This document shows, in pieces, positions 60,092 to 64,000 of a stretch of DNA of 64,000 nucleotides. The DNA lies in the NCBI GenBank assembly GCA_965214475.1, contig OZ243953.1, positions 1 through 64,000 on the forward strand, read 5' to 3'. Source of the stretch: SIRX01 sp965214475. GTDB lineage: Bacteria; Actinomycetota; Rubrobacteria; Rubrobacterales; Rubrobacteraceae. Each line of letters begins with the position of its first letter. Positions within the stretch are counted from its first letter, which is position 1. The notes under the pieces were generated by a model. The model saw nothing but the letters and a program-made list of their open reading frames with translations, did no database searches and was not told where the DNA came from. The position numbers and the translations under genes are program-made.

Positions 60092-61510
60092 CTAATTACC
60101 ATCCTCTTCTTTGGGGTCTATCGGGAGGCGGACCTGGAACTTCGTTCCGTCGGGTCCGGTGTCGAACCGGAGGCTTCCGTGGTGCTTCTCGGAGACGATA
60201 CGCCGCACGATGTCCAGGCCCAGGCCCGTCCCCTTGCCGACGTCTTTGGTGGTGAAGAAAGGCTCGAAGATTTTGCCCTGGGACTCGTCCGGGATACCGG
60301 GGCCGGAGTCGGAGATCTCGACCAGTATTCGTCCGTTCTCCCGCTCGGTACGAACCTCGATGGTCCCCGCACCATCAACCGCGTCTATAGCGTTATCCAG
60401 CAGGTTGGTCCAGACTTGATTCAACTCGCTGCCGTGCGCGTTGACCTTCGGCAGGTCTCTGGCGAACTCGCGGCTGACCGTAACGTCGCCCTCCTTGAGC
60501 TTGTGGCCGAGCATTGTCAGGGTACTGTCGATGCCTTCGTGGATGTCCACTTCTTGTAGGGGAGCTTTGTCCATGTGGGAGTAGGATTTTATTGCTTTCA
60601 CCAGCGTGGAGATGCGGGCGGAGCCGTCCTCGATCTCGCGCAGAAGCTCATCCCCGTTGATCTCCGCGACGAGCCAATCCAACACGCCGGGGACGAACTC
60701 CGCCGAAACTTCGTCCTCCAAGTTGTCCAGCCACGCTTCATGCAGCCCGGCGGAGACTAGGGTGGGGGAGACGTCCCAGGCATCCTCCACGTTCCGGTCT
60801 TCCAGCCAGATCGCCACCTCATCCTCCCGATCGCTCGCGTCCAGAGGATCCAGCTTAGGCGCGGCGCATCGCTGCCGGTTGATTTCCTCCGGCAGCCCGG
60901 CGACGAACTCGCGCTGTTCGGGTGTCATCTCCAACTCGTTGAGCCTAATAGCCCGGGCCGACGAGCCCCGGAAGACCTCCCGCGCTTCCTGGGCGCTGCG
61001 ACTGATGGCGGCTGCAGGGTTGTTGAGTTCGTGGGCCAGACCGGCTGCCAGGGTTCCGAGTGAGGCCAGCTTGGCCTGCTGTTGGGAGACGGTTTCGTGG
61101 AGTTGCGCCCGCTCGGCGGAGGTTGAGACAACGCTTTTTAGTACCTCGGGACAGACGGTCAGCATGTTCCAGAAAGCGTCCGGGGAGAGTTTGTAGAGTC
61201 GGAGGTCGGTGGTGGCGTGGCCGGTTGTTGGGTACGGTTCGTCGAGGACCAGGATCAACTCGGCGAAAATATCTCCCTCGCCCAGTGTAACGACGTAGAC
61301 TTCTTCGCCCCCGACGTTCTGGGTCCACTCGGTCTCACCCTCCAGGATCATATAGAAACCGTCCGCCGGGTCGCCCTGGTTGGCGATGGTCGCCCCGGAC
61401 TCGAACTCGACGATCTCACCTTGTTCGGAGACCCATTGCAGTTTCTCTTCGTCCAGGCTCGCGAAGAGCGGCACGCCGCTCAGGCAGTCGACTATCTTTG
61501 TGGCTTCCAT
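60092..61510 (-). CDS. Sensor histidine kinase with N-terminal CNB domain (first copy)
   Basis: A 472-residue paralogue of the kinase at 58637. CNB domain: GATIANQGDPADGFYMILEG and EGDIFAELILVLDEPYPTTG. H box: LGTLAAGLAHELNNPAAAIS with His160. N box ELNQVWTNLLDNAIDAVDGA, G1 ISDSGPGIPDE, G2 GKGTGLGLDIVRRIV. It lies 7 nt after the receiver-flavoprotein gene and abuts the second kinase, so the three are one operon. The receiver protein is the obvious partner. Confidence 0.92.
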   Translation of the reverse strand: MEATKIVDCLSGVPLFASLDEEKLQWVSEQGEIVEFESGATIANQGDPADGFYMILEGETEWTQNVGGEEVYVVTLGEGDIFAELILVLDEPYPTTGHATTDLRLYKLSPDAFWNMLTVCPEVLKSVVSTSAERAQLHETVSQQQAKLASLGTLAAGLAHELNNPAAAISRSAQEAREVFRGSSARAIRLNELEMTPEQREFVAGLPEEINRQRCAAPKLDPLDASDREDEVAIWLEDRNVEDAWDVSPTLVSAGLHEAWLDNLEDEVSAEFVPGVLDWLVAEINGDELLREIEDGSARISTLVKAIKSYSHMDKAPLQEVDIHEGIDSTLTMLGHKLKEGDVTVSREFARDLPKVNAHGSELNQVWTNLLDNAIDAVDGAGTIEVRTERENGRILVEISDSGPGIPDESQGKIFEPFFTTKDVGKGTGLGLDIVRRIVSEKHHGSLRFDTGPDGTKFQVRLPIDPKEEDGN

Positions 61511-61517
61511 GGCTCCG

Positions 61518-63176
61518 TTACACCTCGCTCAAGTATTGGTGGACGAGTTGGACCGCGATCGCACCGCCCCCGACCCCGTAGGCGATCCGCTTTGTGGAGC
61601 CCCGCACTACGTCCCCGGACGCGAAGATCCCCGGTACGCTCGTTTCGAGCCAGTACGGGCTCCGGTCGAGTTTCCATCCCTCCGGCTGGTGGCCGTTCTT
61701 CGTAAGATCCAGCCCGACCGGGATGTACCCGCGGTCGTCGCGCTGGATAATGCCGTCCAGCCAATCAGTGCGCGGCTCGGCCCCGATAAAGAAGAAGATG
61801 GAGGGTCCTCCGAGCGTCTCCTGCTCGCCGTCCGGGTTCTCTACGGTTACGGTTTGGAGGCTGTCTTCGCCGTCGACGGCTGCAACGGTCGTGTTCGTGC
61901 GGACTTCGATGTTGTCTAACGCGTCGATCTGATCGATCAGATACTGCGACATGCTTTTCGTCAGCGAATTTGCCCGCACGAGCATCGTGACCTTGTTGGC
62001 GAAACCGGCGAAGTAGACAGCGGCTTGCCCGGCGGAGTTCGCGCCGCCGACGATGAATATTTCCTCGTTCTCGCAAGACCGGGCCTCGCTCATCGAAGCT
62101 CCATAATAGACGCCCGCGCCCGCGAACTTGTCCAATCCCGGCGCATCCAACTTCCTGTACGAGACTCCCGTCGTGATGACCAGGGCGTGGCACGAGAGTT
62201 CGCTGCCGTCTGAGAGTTCGACGATCCGGTACGGGTCTTCCACCCGCACCCCCCGGACTTCCTGGGGAGTCAGGATCTCCACCCCGAACCGTTTCGCCTG
62301 GGTTACCCCGCGTCGTGCGAGGTCCGCGCCCGAGAGCCCCGAAGGGAAGCCTAGATAGTTCTCGATGCGGCTGCTGGTTCCCGCCTGGCCGCCTGGGGCT
62401 TCGCGTTCGATCATCACGATCCGTAACCCCTCCGACGCGCCATACACTGCCGTAGCCAACCCCGCCGGACCCGCCCCAATAATGATCACATCGTAGAAAG
62501 GCTTCTCGGCTTGCGTACTGAGCCCGATGCTCTCCGCAACCTCCAGCGTCTCCGGCTCCTCAAGCTCCGTCCCATCCGGCAGCACCACCAGCGGCAGCTT
62601 CTTCCCATCCAGCTCGATACCAACCGGCGCACCCTCCGACTCCTCACCGGCCCGCACGTCAACCCACTGGTAGGCGACTTGGTTGCGGCCCAGGAAATCC
62701 CGTAGCACGAACGACTTGGGCGACCAGCGATGCCCGACGAGCCGGATGCCCTCGAACGGCGGGCGATAGGATGCTTGCCAGTCCTCCAGCAGATCGTCCA
62801 GGGTGGGGTAGAGGCGTTCTTCCGGTGGGTCCCAGGGTTTCTGGAGGTAGTAGTCCAGGACACGGTTGTTGATCGCGCGTATCGCCGCGTCCGTATCCGC
62901 GTAGGCCGTAAGCAGCGCCCGCTTGGCGCCCGGGAACATCCCGCGAGCTTCTTCCAAGAACTCCACCCCGCTCATCCGGGGCATCCGCTGGTCCACCAGC
63001 ATCAGCGCGACGGGGTCGCCCCGCTCCTGTACCTTCTCCAGGGTATCCAGCGCAGATTGCCCGGAGTCCGCCCGCAAAACCCGGTACTCGCGGGCATAGT
63101 TGCGACGGAGGTCCCGCTCGACCGCCCGCAGCACCTGCGGATCATCGTCAACCGCGAGTATCACCGGCTTCGCCAT
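61518..63176 (-). CDS. Receiver domain / thioredoxin-reductase-like flavoprotein fusion
   Basis: A 552-residue fusion. Residues 1-130: receiver domain with acidic VDDD, phospho-acceptor Asp62 (LMLVDQRMPRMSG), Thr90 and Lys113 (YLQKPWD). Residues 145-218: cysteine-less glutaredoxin-like fold (VLRDFLGRNQVAYQWVDVRA). Residues 228-552: flavoprotein with FAD loop IIIGAGPAGLATAVYGASEG, NADPH loop FIVGGANSAGQAAVYFAG and GIFASGDVVRGSTKRIAYG. The dithiol CxxC of thioredoxin reductase is missing. It is the first gene of the operon. The output appears to be an oxidoreductase gated by phosphorylation. Confidence 0.9.
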   Translation of the reverse strand: MAKPVILAVDDDPQVLRAVERDLRRNYAREYRVLRADSGQSALDTLEKVQERGDPVALMLVDQRMPRMSGVEFLEEARGMFPGAKRALLTAYADTDAAIRAINNRVLDYYLQKPWDPPEERLYPTLDDLLEDWQASYRPPFEGIRLVGHRWSPKSFVLRDFLGRNQVAYQWVDVRAGEESEGAPVGIELDGKKLPLVVLPDGTELEEPETLEVAESIGLSTQAEKPFYDVIIIGAGPAGLATAVYGASEGLRIVMIEREAPGGQAGTSSRIENYLGFPSGLSGADLARRGVTQAKRFGVEILTPQEVRGVRVEDPYRIVELSDGSELSCHALVITTGVSYRKLDAPGLDKFAGAGVYYGASMSEARSCENEEIFIVGGANSAGQAAVYFAGFANKVTMLVRANSLTKSMSQYLIDQIDALDNIEVRTNTTVAAVDGEDSLQTVTVENPDGEQETLGGPSIFFFIGAEPRTDWLDGIIQRDDRGYIPVGLDLTKNGHQPEGWKLDRSPYWLETSVPGIFASGDVVRGSTKRIAYGVGGGAIAVQLVHQYLSEV

Positions 63177-63405
63177 AGCCCTCCCTGCGTCTCAAATACG
63201 TTTATCAAAAACCGTAACCGCACACTCAAAGCGCGCCCGAAAGCCTCTCTCGAACGCTTGATAGAATTTTAACATCACCTTCAACCCGCCCATTCGGGTA
63301 GGTGGAGTTGGCGAGGAAAGCTTCACTCCAGGAGAAAATAGTAGGGTTGGATGCATACACGTTGTAGTATTGCTAGACATGAGACCACCGTAAGGGAGGA
63401 ATGTT

Positions 63406-64000
63406 TTGCGCATAGATTCGGTGCATGAAATTCTGACAAATAATGTGCCTTTTTTAACATTCGAAAGTTCTAAGGTTGACAACTCAACCGTTCGCGTAAC
63501 TGACTTTACCAACACGCTCGATGCTGTGCGAAACATTCGTGAAACGGGAATGTTCAGCGAATATTGCGACACAATTCTTTCAGAAGAGGCCTTTGTTCTA
63601 GCAGTTCGAGAGCCAATAGCTGTTTCCTCTCAGAGTGCTACCAGGTTTAGTCAATCACTTGCACACTTGAGATCTAGGGCGTCAACTGTGCTCGACGCTC
63701 TCGAAGAGTACGTTCGCGACATTCCTCCTGAGTCTGTCCGCATAAAACTGCCCGAGGTTTCGAGCCCAGATCAGGCTGCCGAGCTATTGAAAGAAATTGA
63801 TACGATGTTGAACCAGATTCTCGTTAATGATTATTTTGAGGGTCGAGTTCGTTTGGAGCGATTCATGGATGGGTCATTGTGGATTGACCTGTTCTTAGGC
63901 TCTTGGATCGCCTATCGTTTCGTAGCAGGTCTGGTGAATGTCTACTTCGATGTGAAGAGCAAGCAGGTTGAACAGAAATCTCGGGAAGTCATGATCGGAG
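63406..64000 (+). CDS. AT-rich gene of unknown function, cut by the window edge
   Basis: An open frame from TTG 63406 (behind GGGAGGA) continues to the last base, giving 198 residues so far. The sequence is helical and charged. NIRETGMFSEYCDTILSEEA, then SLAHLRSRASTVLDALEEYV and LLKEIDTMLNQILVNDYFEG, then one hydrophobic segment WIDLFLGSWIAYRFVAGLVN. No family is recognised. The region is distinctly more AT-rich than the genes to its left, suggesting acquired DNA. The 3' end lies outside the window. Confidence 0.6.
   Translation, partial: MRIDSVHEILTNNVPFLTFESSKVDNSTVRVTDFTNTLDAVRNIRETGMFSEYCDTILSEEAFVLAVREPIAVSSQSATRFSQSLAHLRSRASTVLDALEEYVRDIPPESVRIKLPEVSSPDQAAELLKEIDTMLNQILVNDYFEGRVRLERFMDGSLWIDLFLGSWIAYRFVAGLVNVYFDVKSKQVEQKSREVMIG

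Noticed and set aside
1..64000. CRISPR arrays, rRNA genes, replication origin
   Set aside because: No regularly spaced short repeats, rRNA-like sequence or DnaA-box cluster was noticed on reading both strands.

Overview
The window looks like the chromosome of a high-GC actinobacterium. The many TTG and GTG starts, an Mrp-type antiporter operon, AcuC, RarA, and thioredoxin-reductase-like flavoproteins fused to receiver or cyclic-nucleotide-binding domains would fit a Rubrobacter-like lineage. That placement is inferred from gene style, not from a phylogeny.

Positions 1-6877 form a decayed mobile region. They hold two tyrosine recombinase fragments, an IS110 element, a second IS110 remnant, an ORF split by an amber codon, and scraps of several metabolic genes (aminotransferase, RidA, DUF488). 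An intact sugar-porter gene and an orphan AbrB-type gene lie among them. The region ends at a 42-nt 3' piece of a tRNA-Val(TAC) gene, which looks like an attachment-site scar.

Positions 6998-43615 are ordinary chromosome. They include tRNA-Asp, tRNA-Phe, thioredoxin plus a methyltransferase, a dynamin-like GTPase, a phosphoesterase, a CPA2 antiporter, AcuC, ClpS and MoaA. The complete mrpABCDEFG operon (21642-27403) is followed by a GT4 glycosyltransferase, a cysteine-less peroxiredoxin-like protein with a coiled-coil neighbour, TatA, RarA, two polytopic GT-C-like proteins, and an MgtE-like transporter paired with a PhoU/TrkA-C protein. The only strongly AT-rich gene here is at 32298-32945.

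Positions 44032-49144 are a 5.1-kb transposon. It is bounded by 229-bp inverted repeats and a 9-bp direct repeat (GATCCCTCC), and it sits inside a small gene. Joining the flanks and removing one copy of the repeat restores a continuous 140-codon frame (43762-44031 joined to 49154-49306). The element carries a frameshifted DDE transposase and three genes for exported proteins, one with a metalloprotease motif. Each long inverted repeat contains the same 174-bp MITE with its own terminal repeats and a 6-bp direct repeat. A truncated relative of that MITE lies just upstream of the interrupted gene.

Positions 49369-63176 hold redox and signalling genes: a TetR regulator with a clear operator, WrbA, a CDGSH protein, an iron-type alcohol dehydrogenase, a CNB-flavoprotein, and a CPA1 antiporter with a rhodanese tail interrupted by an in-frame TGA next to its catalytic cysteine. 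A tightly packed minus-strand cluster then encodes a receiver-flavoprotein fusion, two CNB-domain histidine kinases and a diadenylate cyclase-like protein, followed by DUF924 and a DHA2 transporter. An AT-rich gene of unknown function runs off the right edge.
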